Below, piece after piece: positions 1 to 8,147 of a stretch of 64,000 nt of DNA (its first letter is position 1; each line of letters starts with the position of its first letter). The DNA is from Peptoniphilus_A harei_B (GTDB taxonomy: Bacteria; Bacillota; Clostridia; Tissierellales; Peptoniphilaceae): assembly GCA_032560695.1 (NCBI GenBank), contig JAWGHR010000003.1, positions 1 to 64,000 of the forward strand, read 5' to 3'. The notes beneath the pieces were generated by a model. The model saw only the letters and a list, made by a program, of their open reading frames with translations, did no database searches and was not told the DNA's origin. Made by a program: the position numbers and the translations under genes.

Positions 1-363
1 ATTAAATATGCTCATAAAGTCTTTAACATAAATTCTGTTAGGCTTTCCAAGTCCTTGTCTTTTCTTTTCAATCAGTCCTATTCCTGATTTAATATCAAGT
101 TCAGCTATTAATTTATTTGCTTTTTCACTGGCACAATTAAATTGACCTTTTATACTTTCAATCGTGTAATAAATAAAGACTTTTCCATCTTCATCTATCC
201 AGCCATTTTTATATGAAAGACCCATTCGATTAAGCATATATGAATACAAAACTTTAGCTTCGATAGATATGCTATCAAAAAGCTCATCTTCCATTAATAC
301 CATAGGTAACCTAATGAAGTTATACATCTCAGATTGCCTATTATAAAAATAATCAAAATTCAT
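1..363 (-). CDS. Replication initiator protein A N-terminal (RepA_N) domain protein, partial
   Basis: The first 121 codons are visible and the gene runs off the window's left edge. ATG at 363 is preceded by a strong AAGGAGG site. The N-terminus (NFIRLPMVLMEDE, then LYSYMLNRMGLSYKNGWID, then IYYTIESIKGQFNCASEKA and IEKKRQGLGKPNRIYVK) matches the RepA_N winged-helix domain that starts replication of many Firmicutes plasmids and some integrative elements. An intrinsic-terminator hairpin lies 22 bp upstream of the start, so expression may depend on attenuation. The gene marks a plasmid-derived or integrated element continuing leftward. The family assignment is firm; whether it works as an initiator cannot be told from half the gene. 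Confidence 0.85.
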   Translation of the reverse strand, partial: MNFDYFYNRQSEMYNFIRLPMVLMEDELFDSISIEAKVLYSYMLNRMGLSYKNGWIDEDGKVFIYYTIESIKGQFNCASEKANKLIAELDIKSGIGLIEKKRQGLGKPNRIYVKDFMSIFN

Positions 364-384
364 CTCTACCTCCTTACTTTGAAT

Positions 385-415
385 AAAAAAAGAGTAGCCT
401 TATTTAAGCTACTCT
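385..415 (-). terminator. Terminator/attenuator in the leader of the RepA_N gene
   Basis: The inverted repeat AGAGTAGC (391-398) / GCTACTCT (408-415) is followed on the minus strand by a T run (complement of 385-390). It lies between rlmD and the RepA_N gene, only about 10 bp before the RepA_N ribosome binding site. Either it ends the rlmD transcript or it attenuates repA. Confidence 0.75.
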
Positions 416-480
416 TGTAGAAAGTATAAAATGGGTTTTATCTTATTATATTTTCCTTTGTGTCTCCTCATACCAGTTGT

Positions 481-511
481 AAAACTACTCTTACGTCCAT
501 GTAGTTTTTTT
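481..511 (+). terminator. Plus-strand terminator antisense to the RepA_N leader
   Basis: AAAACTAC (481-488) pairs with GTAGTTTT (501-508) across a 12-nt loop and is followed by T505-T511. No plus-strand gene precedes it, so it would end an antisense transcript running out of the 5' end of the RepA_N gene. I could not find a convincing promoter for that RNA. Confidence 0.5.
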
Positions 512-592
512 GAGTCTTTTTGACGTATCCTTCTTCATCTTTATCGAAGACAAAATGCTTATAAAACTGCTTAAAATGCAGGATTTCTAAAT

Positions 593-1921
593 TTACATCT
601 TTTGTATCAACGCTATAGTCTCCACGTGGGAGGTTTTTGGGAACTGATCGACTATTTCTAGTTCTTCTATTTCATAGCCTCTTTCTTTAAAGACTCCAAG
701 GTCTCGGACTAGGGTTACTGGGTTGCAGGATATATACAAAAACTTTTCTGGGTCGAAGTCTATTATCTTGTCTATGGCTTTTGGGTTTATTCCCTCTCTT
801 GGCGGGTCGAGGACTATTAGGTCTGGGTTCTTGTCTAAGTCGTCTAATACTTTTAAGACGTCTGATGCTATAAATTCTACATTGTCGATCCCGTTGAGCT
901 TCGCATTTTCTCTTGCTGCTTCTACTGCTTCTTCTACTATCTCTACGCCTATAACTTTTTTTGCTGACTCTGCTAGGACTTGGGTTATGGTTCCTGTTCC
1001 TGAATATAAATCAAAGACTAACTTGTCCTTTGCGTCGATTTTTTCTCTCGCCATCTTGTAGAGGACTTCTGCTGATTTTGTATTTGTTTGGAAGAAGGAG
1101 AAGGGACTTATTTTAAATCTTAGTCCGAGGACTTCTTCTTCGATGTGGTCCTTGCCGTAAATTAATTTTATTTCTTCTGGCACTATGGCATCTGATAGGG
1201 CATCATTCTTCACGTGATAGATTGAAACTATTTGGCCCCTTAGGTCTAGGTCAAGTAAAAATTTTATAAATGCTTCTTCATCAAGCTTGCTTTGGCTTGA
1301 TGTTGAAAGTAAAATCATTATCTCTCCCGTCTTTGTTGCCTTTCTTATTAGGAGGTGACGGAGGAATCCTTCGTGTCTCTTCCTATTGTATTGAGCTTCT
1401 CCAAGGTCTTCAAAGTAATTTCTCACTTCTGCTCTTATTGTGTTAAAGTCCTCGTCAACAATCTTGCAGCCTGTGGTGTTTATGATTTCGTGAAATCTAT
1501 TCTTCACGTGAAGTCCAAGTGACAAGGGTCCATCCTTGTATTCGTCGCCAAAGGTGTATTCCATTTTGTTTCTATAGTTCTTGTGGATTGGCGATGGAAT
1601 AATTTCCATTTCTCTTTCGATTCCATTTTCTTTAAATAGGTTTTCTATTAATTCTTTTTTGTATTTAAGTTCATCTTCATATCTAAGAGTTTGATAAGTA
1701 CATCCGCCACACTTTTCTGAGTGAGGGCACTGGCTTTCTATTTCTATGTCAGATCTTTCTATTATGTTAAGAAGCTTCGCCTTCTTTGACTTCTTGCCTC
1801 TTGCTTTTATTTCAACTCTTTGTCCAACTATTCCACCCTTAAAGTGGTATTCTCTATCTTCAAAGCTTCCCCTTGATAGGTTAGGAAATCTCGATTCATC
1901 TATTTTAACTATGATACTCAT
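593..1921 (-). CDS. rlmD: 23S rRNA (uracil-5-)-methyltransferase, RumA/RlmD family
   Basis: A 442-aa SAM-dependent RNA m5U methyltransferase of the TrmA/RumA family, which methylates 23S rRNA. An N-terminal TRAM-like segment is followed by iron-sulfur ligands C65, C71 and C74 (CPHSEKCGGC), with a likely fourth Cys near 153. The SAM-binding loop DLYSGTGTI is near residue 304, LDPPREG follows, and the nucleophilic Cys is in YISCNPVTLVRD near 399. ATG at 1921 has AAAGGAG upstream. In Firmicutes one enzyme can modify two uridines (RlmCD) or one; the sequence alone does not say which. It stands alone, divergent from the phn operon. Confidence 0.92.
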   Translation of the reverse strand: MSIIVKIDESRFPNLSRGSFEDREYHFKGGIVGQRVEIKARGKKSKKAKLLNIIERSDIEIESQCPHSEKCGGCTYQTLRYEDELKYKKELIENLFKENGIEREMEIIPSPIHKNYRNKMEYTFGDEYKDGPLSLGLHVKNRFHEIINTTGCKIVDEDFNTIRAEVRNYFEDLGEAQYNRKRHEGFLRHLLIRKATKTGEIMILLSTSSQSKLDEEAFIKFLLDLDLRGQIVSIYHVKNDALSDAIVPEEIKLIYGKDHIEEEVLGLRFKISPFSFFQTNTKSAEVLYKMAREKIDAKDKLVFDLYSGTGTITQVLAESAKKVIGVEIVEEAVEAARENAKLNGIDNVEFIASDVLKVLDDLDKNPDLIVLDPPREGINPKAIDKIIDFDPEKFLYISCNPVTLVRDLGVFKERGYEIEELEIVDQFPKTSHVETIALIQKM

Positions 1922-2043
1922 TATGTCACTCCTTTAGAGAAATTATATCAAATTATATATGCCTCCTCAATTTAATAGATTAAGAATAATCTGTTACATT
2001 TTTTAATTTTTTTATAGTCTTTAATTTATATTTTTTATTTATT

Positions 2044-2052
2044 TGGTATAAT
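2044..2052 (+). promoter_or_regulatory. Extended -10 promoter of the phn operon
   Basis: TGgTATAAT is an extended -10 element. There is no good -35, as is usual for this class. Transcription should start near 2059 and give a leader of about 50 nt holding a small hairpin (GTGGG/CCCAC, 2073-2086) before the GGAGG site at 2099-2103. Confidence 0.55.
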
Positions 2053-2109
2053 AAATTTGACAAGACTTTGTTGGTGGGGAGTCCCACGAAAATTTTTTGG
2101 AGGTATTAT

Positions 2110-3147
2110 ATGAAAAAATCATGGTTGGTATTGCTACTTGCAATGCTAATGACTCTTACTGCTTGTGGCGGTAACAAGAAAGAGGCAAAAGCTGATGGCG
2201 AAGGAAATGTTATTGAAGATTTAAAAATCCAATTTGTTCCTTCTAGAGAACCAGATGAAATTGTAACTAAGACTGAACCACTTAAGGAAATCTTAAAGGC
2301 TAAGCTTGCTGAAAAAGGTTACGATGTTAAAAACATTGACATCACAGTTGGTACTAACTACGAATCAACTGGTGAAGCTCTAAGTGCTGGTTCAGTTGAT
2401 ATTGGGTTTATCCCTGGTGGAACTTATGCTATCTACGATGATGGTGCTGAAGTTCTTCTTACTGCAACAAGAAAGGGCCTTTCTGTTGATTCTGAGGATC
2501 CAAAGGAATGGAACGACAAGAAGCCTACAGAAAAGGCTGAAGAACAAGTTGACTTCTATAGATCACTTGTAATTGCTGGTCCATCTGAAAAGGGTATGGA
2601 ACTTGCTGCAAAAGTAAACAATGGAGAAAAGTTAACTTGGGAAGACCTTGCAAGTGCTAAATGGTCTGTAATGGGATCATCTTCATCTGCTGGTTACATT
2701 TACCCATACCTATGGCTACAAAAGAACTATGAAAAGGGTCTAACTGATCTTCCTTCAGTTGTTCAAGCTGACTCTTACCCATCTTCTATGGCAAGACTTG
2801 CTTCTGGCCAAGTTGATATTATGGTAGGTTTCGCTGATGTTAGAGTGGACAATGCTGAAAAATGGCAAAATGAATTTGGCAAGACTAAGTCTATCTGGGA
2901 TGAAACTAATGTAATTGGTGTAACTGATAAAATTTACAACGATACAATTTCAGTTTCTAAGAACTCAGAAATTATGACAGATGACTTCAAAAAAGCTCTT
3001 CAAGATTCTTTCATTGAAATCGGTGAAAGTGAAGAAGGTAAAGACATCATTGCTATCTACAGCCACGAAGGTTACAAGGTTGCTGAAGATAAGAACTATG
3101 ATGGCGAAAGAGAAGCACAAAATTTATTAAGAGAACTTAAAAATTAA
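2110..3147 (+). CDS. phnD: Phosphate/phosphite/phosphonate ABC transporter substrate-binding lipoprotein (PhnD family)
   Basis: A 345-aa lipoprotein with a signal peptide and lipobox LTAC (Cys19), then a PhnD-type periplasmic-binding fold: VPSREPDEIV near the N-terminus, AGSVDIGFIPGGTY, and SSSSAGYIYPYLWL. It captures an oxyanion such as phosphonate, phosphite or phosphate at the outer membrane face and delivers it to PhnCE. ATG at 2110 is chosen because GGAGG lies 6 bp before it; an upstream in-frame TTG (2068) has no such site and would bury the signal peptide. First gene of phnD-phnC-phnE-phnE-nucleotidase. The ligand cannot be told from sequence. Confidence 0.9.
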   Translation: MKKSWLVLLLAMLMTLTACGGNKKEAKADGEGNVIEDLKIQFVPSREPDEIVTKTEPLKEILKAKLAEKGYDVKNIDITVGTNYESTGEALSAGSVDIGFIPGGTYAIYDDGAEVLLTATRKGLSVDSEDPKEWNDKKPTEKAEEQVDFYRSLVIAGPSEKGMELAAKVNNGEKLTWEDLASAKWSVMGSSSSAGYIYPYLWLQKNYEKGLTDLPSVVQADSYPSSMARLASGQVDIMVGFADVRVDNAEKWQNEFGKTKSIWDETNVIGVTDKIYNDTISVSKNSEIMTDDFKKALQDSFIEIGESEEGKDIIAIYSHEGYKVAEDKNYDGEREAQNLLRELKN

Positions 3148-3150
3148 GAA

Positions 3151-3175
3151 AGGGCTTCATTAGAAGCTCTTTTTT
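3151..3175 (+). terminator. Intra-operon terminator between phnD and phnC
   Basis: AGGGCTTC (3151-3158) pairs with GAAGCTCT (3163-3170) around ATTA, followed by a T run to 3175. It starts 3 bp after the phnD stop. Partial termination here would give more binding protein than transporter. Confidence 0.75.
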
Positions 3176-3187
3176 ATGAGGAGAATT

Positions 3188-3952
3188 ATGATTGAATTTA
3201 AGAATGTAGATAAAGTTTATCCTGGTGGATTTAAGGCCCTAAAAGATATTAACTTGACTATTAAGGACGGCGAATTCGTAGCCATAATAGGAAGGTCTGG
3301 TGCTGGTAAGTCTACCCTAATTAGAACTATAAATAAGATGCACGACATTAATGCAGGGACTCTTACTGTTGATGGAGTTGACGTTAAATCTCTAAAGGGA
3401 AAGGACCTTCGCAAGTTTAGGAGAAATATTGGTATGATCTTCCAATCCTTTAACCTTGTAGAGAGAATTTCTGTTATTAAAAACGTAATGTCTTCCTTTG
3501 TTCCTGATTTAAATCCCATCCAGTCCCTATTTGGAATTTATCCAAAGGAATGTAAGCTAAAGGCTCTTGAAGCTCTTGAACAAGTTGACATCCTTGACAA
3601 GGCCTTTGAAAGAGCTGACAACCTATCTGGTGGACAACAACAAAGGGTAGCCCTTGCTAGGACTCTTGTCCAAAATCCAAGCATTATCCTTGCTGACGAA
3701 CCTGTTGCAAGTCTTGACCCTGTAACTGCAAGACAGGTTATGGATTATTTCAAAAAAATCAACGAGAATCTTGGAATCACTATCCTATTAAATATCCACC
3801 ATGTTGAGCTCGCCCTTGAATATGCCACAACAGTTCTTGGCGTTCGTGATGGAGAAGTAATCTATTATGGCCCAGCCAAGGATGTGGACGACAAAGTTTT
3901 AAAATCTATTTATGGAGATTCCTTTGAAGAAATAAAAATGGAGGAACTATGA
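3188..3952 (+). CDS. phnC: Phosphonate-type ABC transporter ATP-binding protein
   Basis: A 254-aa ABC ATPase of the PhnC group. Walker A is GRSGAGKST (35-43), the signature is LSGGQQQRVALAR, and Walker B is IILADEPVASLDP, followed by the H-loop ILLNIHHVELA. It powers uptake through the two PhnE permeases. The start is set at ATG 3188, which has GAGGAG 5 bp upstream; an in-frame ATG at 3176 overlaps the terminator's T run. Its last codons overlap the first phnE by 4 bp (ATGA), so translation is probably coupled. Confidence 0.93.
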   Translation: MIEFKNVDKVYPGGFKALKDINLTIKDGEFVAIIGRSGAGKSTLIRTINKMHDINAGTLTVDGVDVKSLKGKDLRKFRRNIGMIFQSFNLVERISVIKNVMSSFVPDLNPIQSLFGIYPKECKLKALEALEQVDILDKAFERADNLSGGQQQRVALARTLVQNPSIILADEPVASLDPVTARQVMDYFKKINENLGITILLNIHHVELALEYATTVLGVRDGEVIYYGPAKDVDDKVLKSIYGDSFEEIKMEEL

Positions 3953-4770
3953 GCCTCTACTACAAAATCTTTAAACCAAAAAAACATACCCTAAAGTCTG
4001 GTAAGGAAGTCTATGAGAAGCCAACTTTGACAATACCTATACTTGTTCTCTTGCTTCTATTTACCATGCTTTCTGTAAGGGTGACAAACTTTTCGCTGGC
4101 AACTCTTGCGAAAAATATTCACAAGCTATTTGCCATTTTATCTCCTATGTTTAAGCCAAACTTCTCCTACTTTCCTTCAATAGTGGGGCCACTTTTAGAC
4201 ACAATAAAGATGTCCTTCTTGGGATCCTTTTTAGGTGCAGTTTTGGCAATGCCCTTTGCCTTCTTGGCATCAAATAACATGGTAAATAACAAGGTCATAA
4301 ACTGGATTGTTAAATTACTTTTCTCAATCCTACGTACCATTCCAACACTTGTGTCTGCACTTATAGCAACTTATATTTTTGGACTTGGTGCCTTTGCTGG
4401 TACAGTTGCCATATTTTTATTTTCCTTCTCCTATGTTGGAAAGCTAACTTATGAGCAAATCGAAACAGTTAACATGGGAGCCTTTGAGGCAATGATATCC
4501 ATGGGCTTCACTAGGACTATGGCATTTTTTAAATCCATTGTGCCAGAGATCCTTCCCTTTTATTTATCAACTGCCCTTTATAACTTTGAAGGTAACGTGA
4601 GATACGCTGCCATCCTTGGTTATGTTGGTGCCGGTGGACTGGGACTTCTTATTAACGAAAACATTAACTGGAGAGACTACAACCGTGTGGGCATGATACT
4701 CTTGATGTTACTTATAACAGTATTTATCATCGAAAATATCAGCTCCTACTTTAGAAGAAAGTTGAATTAA
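3949..4770 (+). CDS. phnE: Phosphonate-type ABC transporter permease 1
   Basis: A 273-aa integral membrane protein with about six hydrophobic segments and the inner-membrane-permease coupling loop (EAMISMGFTRTMAFFKSIVPEILP), here close to the PhnE consensus. GYVGAGGLG near residue 225 is typical of PhnE. With the next gene it probably forms a heterodimeric channel for the phnD-bound solute. It overlaps phnC by 4 bp and ends 1 bp before the second permease. Confidence 0.9.
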   Translation: MSLYYKIFKPKKHTLKSGKEVYEKPTLTIPILVLLLLFTMLSVRVTNFSLATLAKNIHKLFAILSPMFKPNFSYFPSIVGPLLDTIKMSFLGSFLGAVLAMPFAFLASNNMVNNKVINWIVKLLFSILRTIPTLVSALIATYIFGLGAFAGTVAIFLFSFSYVGKLTYEQIETVNMGAFEAMISMGFTRTMAFFKSIVPEILPFYLSTALYNFEGNVRYAAILGYVGAGGLGLLINENINWRDYNRVGMILLMLLITVFIIENISSYFRRKLN

Positions 4771-4771
4771 T

Positions 4772-5584
4772 ATGTCAGAAAAAGTAATAGAAAAACTAAA
4801 ATCAGAACCAAAAAATCATGCCTACATCTTGATGATTGTGGCAGTAATTTTATTTATGATAATCTGGTCATCTTCTGTAATTAATTTTGATTCTGCTACA
4901 AAAGATGGGATGGAAGTAGCCAAAAATATTATTAAGGGAATCTTTAACCCCAATAGGGACATGCTCTTTAATCTAACTACAAAGGGTGTTCCTTACCTCC
5001 TACTTGAAACTATTTGTATAGCCTTCTTGGGTACCCTTGTGGGAGCAATAATTGCCATGCCACTTAGCTTTTTGGCATCATCAAATATTGTTCCAGCTCC
5101 AGTGGCTTATCTAGTTAGGATGTTTATTATCCTAATTAGAACAATTCCAGCAATTGTTTACGGCCTAATGTTTATTAGAGTAACTGGACCTGGTCCCTTT
5201 GCAGGACTTATGACCATGTCCTTTACATCTATTGGTATGCTTACAAAATTATTTTCAGATAACATAATGAACCTTAACAAGGCAATACTAGAATCCTTCT
5301 CATCAATTGGAGCCACAACCTTCCAAAAGATTCGCTTCGGTATAATTCCACAACTTTTTGCCAACTTTGCATCAACAACAATTTATCGTTTCGACATAAA
5401 TTTAAGAGATGCTTCAGTCCTTGGACTTGTTGGAGCAGGTGGTATCGGTTCACCACTTATGTTCGCTATTAACTCCTACAAGTGGCGTGAAGTTGGAGCT
5501 ATCCTCTTGGGACTAATTGTTCTAGTTTTATTTATTGAGTACTTCTCAACAAAAATAAGAGCAAGACTAGTAGGTGAAAAATGA
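4772..5584 (+). CDS. phnE: Phosphonate-type ABC transporter permease 2
   Basis: A 270-aa membrane protein and paralogue of the preceding permease, with the same layout: N-terminal membrane helix, PLSFLASSNI, the coupling loop ESFSSIGATTFQKIRFGIIP, and GLVGAGGIGSP near the C-terminus. Two phnE genes in tandem are common in this transporter family. It overlaps the downstream nucleotidase by 4 bp (ATGA), which ties that enzyme to the import system. Confidence 0.9.
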   Translation: MSEKVIEKLKSEPKNHAYILMIVAVILFMIIWSSSVINFDSATKDGMEVAKNIIKGIFNPNRDMLFNLTTKGVPYLLLETICIAFLGTLVGAIIAMPLSFLASSNIVPAPVAYLVRMFIILIRTIPAIVYGLMFIRVTGPGPFAGLMTMSFTSIGMLTKLFSDNIMNLNKAILESFSSIGATTFQKIRFGIIPQLFANFASTTIYRFDINLRDASVLGLVGAGGIGSPLMFAINSYKWREVGAILLGLIVLVLFIEYFSTKIRARLVGEK

Positions 5585-7020
5585 TTTTAAAAATAATTCA
5601 CACATCAGACTTGCATGGATATTTTTTCCCAACAGACTATCTTGATAGGGAAGAAAAAAACACAGGTTACCTGTCCCTATTAAATAACATAAAAAAAGAT
5701 GACACGACAATCATAACAGACGGAGGGGACATCCTTCAGGGGTCTTCCTTCGCCTATTATGTGAAAGAAAATTTAAGCTCAGAAATAATTGCAGACATAA
5801 TGCAAAATGTAGACTACTACACACTGGGCAACCACGACTTCAACTATGGCTACGACTACCTTAAGACTTATGTAGAAAACATGAAGGGCAAGCTAGTCTG
5901 TGCCAACGTCAAAGACAAGACTGGGCAAATTAAATTTGATCCCTATGCTATAAAAGAAATTGCTGGCTACAAGATTGGGATTGCTGGCGTGGTTACAGAT
6001 TGGGTCAACCTATGGGAGAGAAAAGAAAATCTTGTGAACTTTGAAGTAACAGATGCCTTTGAAGGAGCCAAGAGAGCCCTTGATGGACTTAAAAAAGAAA
6101 ATACAGATTTTAATATTTTAATCTATCACGGTGGTTACGAAATCGACTTAGAGAGTGGCAAGAAACTTTCAGAAACTACAGAAAATATTGGGGGAAGGCT
6201 AGCAAAGGAATTGGACTTCAATCTAATATTGGCAGGCCACCAACACATGGAGATTGCAGGTTACGTTAGTAATACACTTGCTATTGAAACTCCAGCCAAT
6301 GGATCCAAGGCAGCCTTTGTTGAAGTTAATCTTGATACTAAAGAAATGAAGGCCTCCTTCATAGAGCCAAAGCTTGGAGAAAACGCCCTAATAGAAAAAT
6401 ATAGAGACGTGGAAGAAAAAGTCCAAGACTATCTCGACGTGCCAATAGCAAAGCTCAGTCGTGACTACATGCCAGAGGACAGGATAAAAATGGCTCTTAA
6501 GGGTTCGGACCTTGCAGACCTAATAAATAAGATTCAGTTGGACTACACGGGGGCAGATATTTCCATCACTTCTTTTGCCAATGTCATCTCAGGTCTAAAG
6601 AAGAACTTGACCACAAGAGACGTCCTAAACACCTACAGGTTCCCTAACACAACAGTGGTACTTGAAATAGACGGCAGAAGACTAAGAGATGCCCTAGAAC
6701 AAAACTTTTCCTACATCGAGTATGATGGTTCCTACAAAATTTCAAAGAAGTTTTTGGAGCCAAAGGAAGAGCACTACAACTTTGACTACTTCTACGGCAT
6801 AGACTTCGAAAAGGACCTTACAAAAAAAGTAGGCGAGAGGATTGGCAAAATCTTCTTCAAGGGCAAGGAAGTTAAAGACAAAGACACTTTCTCCCTTGTT
6901 ATGAATAACTACAGGGCCACAGGAGCCGGCGGATTTGATATGTATAAGGACCTAAGAGTCATAAAAAATTACGACAAAGAAACCTCAGAAATCTTACTAG
7001 ATTATTTTAGAAACCTATAA
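5581..7020 (+). CDS. 5'-nucleotidase / metallophosphoesterase, UshA-like, apparently cytoplasmic
   Basis: A 479-aa bimetal phosphoesterase of the 5'-nucleotidase/2',3'-cyclic phosphodiesterase family. Metal-binding motifs are in order: HTSDLHGYF (N-terminus), DGGDILQGS, LGNHDFNYG, and LAGHQHME near residue 220. The C-terminal nucleotidase domain carries SFANVISGLKK and NNYRATGAGGFDMY. Most relatives are secreted, but this one begins MILKIIHTSDLHG with no signal peptide, so it should act in the cytoplasm. It is the last gene of the phn operon and overlaps phnE by 4 bp. It may release phosphate from an imported phosphoester; that role is inference. Confidence 0.88.
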   Translation: MILKIIHTSDLHGYFFPTDYLDREEKNTGYLSLLNNIKKDDTTIITDGGDILQGSSFAYYVKENLSSEIIADIMQNVDYYTLGNHDFNYGYDYLKTYVENMKGKLVCANVKDKTGQIKFDPYAIKEIAGYKIGIAGVVTDWVNLWERKENLVNFEVTDAFEGAKRALDGLKKENTDFNILIYHGGYEIDLESGKKLSETTENIGGRLAKELDFNLILAGHQHMEIAGYVSNTLAIETPANGSKAAFVEVNLDTKEMKASFIEPKLGENALIEKYRDVEEKVQDYLDVPIAKLSRDYMPEDRIKMALKGSDLADLINKIQLDYTGADISITSFANVISGLKKNLTTRDVLNTYRFPNTTVVLEIDGRRLRDALEQNFSYIEYDGSYKISKKFLEPKEEHYNFDYFYGIDFEKDLTKKVGERIGKIFFKGKEVKDKDTFSLVMNNYRATGAGGFDMYKDLRVIKNYDKETSEILLDYFRNL

Positions 7021-7044
7021 AATTTAAAGACTATAAAATAAAAA

Positions 7045-7067
7045 AGAGACTTCGGTCTCTTTTTTTT
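7045..7067 (+). terminator. Terminator of the phn operon
   Basis: AGAGAC (7045-7050), UUCG tetraloop, GTCTCT (7055-7060), then eight or so T. A preceding A run makes it usable from both strands. Confidence 0.9.
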
Positions 7068-7116
7068 GCTATTGATTTACAAGTTTCAATTTTAAAACAT
7101 TCACATAAATTTGCAC

Positions 7117-7145
7117 AAAAAAATAAGACAGTCGCCTGTCTTATT
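7117..7145 (-). terminator. Terminator of the SLH protein gene
   Basis: AATAAGACAG (7122-7131) pairs with CTGTCTTATT (7136-7145) around TCGC. The minus-strand T run is the complement of 7117-7123. The stem includes the stop codon of the SLH gene. Confidence 0.9.
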
Positions 7146-7803
7146 CATAAAGATTCCTGCCTCCAAATTTAATTTTGCTATTATTTAGAGCCTTCTTTTG
7201 TGGATAGTTGTAATTAGAAATCATCGACCTAAAAAGCGTAGCAGCTTCCGACCTCCTAATTGATCTTGCGGGATAAAAGTTACCATCAGAGTAACCTCTT
7301 AAAATCCCTGCATCCACAAGGGCACCTACGTAGCCCCTTGCCGAAGGGCTTATCCTTGCCCTGTCGCCAAACTCATTTGTTGAACCTTCCCTCGGTGATA
7401 GTGAATATACATACCCAAGAATTTCTGCAACTTCTTCTCGTGTAATTTCCCTATTTGGATTTAGCTTACCAGTTGTTGGTGTAATGTAACCTGCCTTTAT
7501 GCCCTTAGCTACATCATTGTAAAACCAATCAGATGTACTTACATCAGAAAAAGTCACAGTATAAGTCTTATCATAAGCTGCTAAAGAATTAACAGTGGCA
7601 TAAAACTCTGCTCTTGACATGTTTTCATTAGGTTTAAAAGTCCCATCTTGGTAACCAGACATAATCTTCTTGTCAGTTATAAAGTCGACTGAAGCTTCTG
7701 CCCAATGACCTCTTGTGTCTCTAAAAGTTTTTGCAGATACAGTGCTTGTCAAAATCAATGCTGAGGAGATAATGATCAATGAAGTCCTCTTAAAAATCTT
7801 CAT
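7141..7803 (-). CDS. S-layer homology (SLH) domain protein
   Basis: A 220-aa exported protein made of a signal peptide (cleavage probably after TVSAKT region) and three SLH motifs: FRDTRGHWAEASVDFI..., FSDVSTSDWFYNDVAKGI... and FGDRARISPSARGYVGALV..., each ending in a GY-x-DG-x-F/L-P...SRAE-like turn. SLH triplets bind pyruvylated secondary wall polymer. There is no other domain beyond a 20-residue basic tail, so this looks like a bare anchor unit. ATG 7803 is chosen: AAGGTGAT lies just before it, while the longer GTG start would sit inside that site. Monocistronic. Confidence 0.9.
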   Translation of the reverse strand: MKIFKRTSLIIISSALILTSTVSAKTFRDTRGHWAEASVDFITDKKIMSGYQDGTFKPNENMSRAEFYATVNSLAAYDKTYTVTFSDVSTSDWFYNDVAKGIKAGYITPTTGKLNPNREITREEVAEILGYVYSLSPREGSTNEFGDRARISPSARGYVGALVDAGILRGYSDGNFYPARSIRRSEAATLFRSMISNYNYPQKKALNNSKIKFGGRNLYE

Positions 7804-7967
7804 CTTTATCACCTTCACTCTTATTATATATCAAAGTCATCTATATAACAGGCTTTCTATTTTAAGTTTCTGTTACAAAGGATTTTTTGGTGTAACACTC
7901 TTGCAACATTAGTTCCTTTATTATCATAATATAATATTTTGTCGCTTTTCTTTGGATTTTAACGTGT

Positions 7968-8147
7968 AAGATAGGACAAGCTTGTGAGGATTCATGACCT
8001 TTTAATTTCTTGTAGTTTAGTAAGTTCCCATGTCTTTGTAAATATTTATAACTTTATAAATTCCTATTGCCCTGTAAATATTTATAACTTTATAATTTTC
8101 TATGACTTAGTAAATTTATATAGCTTAGTTAACGTTTATAAATTTAC
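7968..8147. repeat. 18-bp tandem repeat array, locus 1 (about 10 units)
   Basis: Ten consecutive 18-bp units in exact register. Units 8040-8057 and 8076-8093 are identical (AAATATTTATAACTTTAT); others, such as 8094-8111 (AATTTTCTATGACTTAGT), are diverged. The core ATnACTT recurs at the same place in most units. The stretch TTTATAA-CT-TTATAAA makes each good unit a near-perfect dyad. The same family recurs at three other intergenic sites in this window. Confidence 0.8.

Noticed and set aside
2068..2109. A longer PhnD starting at TTG 2068.
   Set aside because: The extra 14 codons lack a ribosome site and would block the lipoprotein signal peptide; GGAGG clearly marks ATG 2110.
7968..8147. CRISPR array.
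   Set aside because: The units abut without unique spacers and are 18 bp with loose identity; no cas genes are present in the window.
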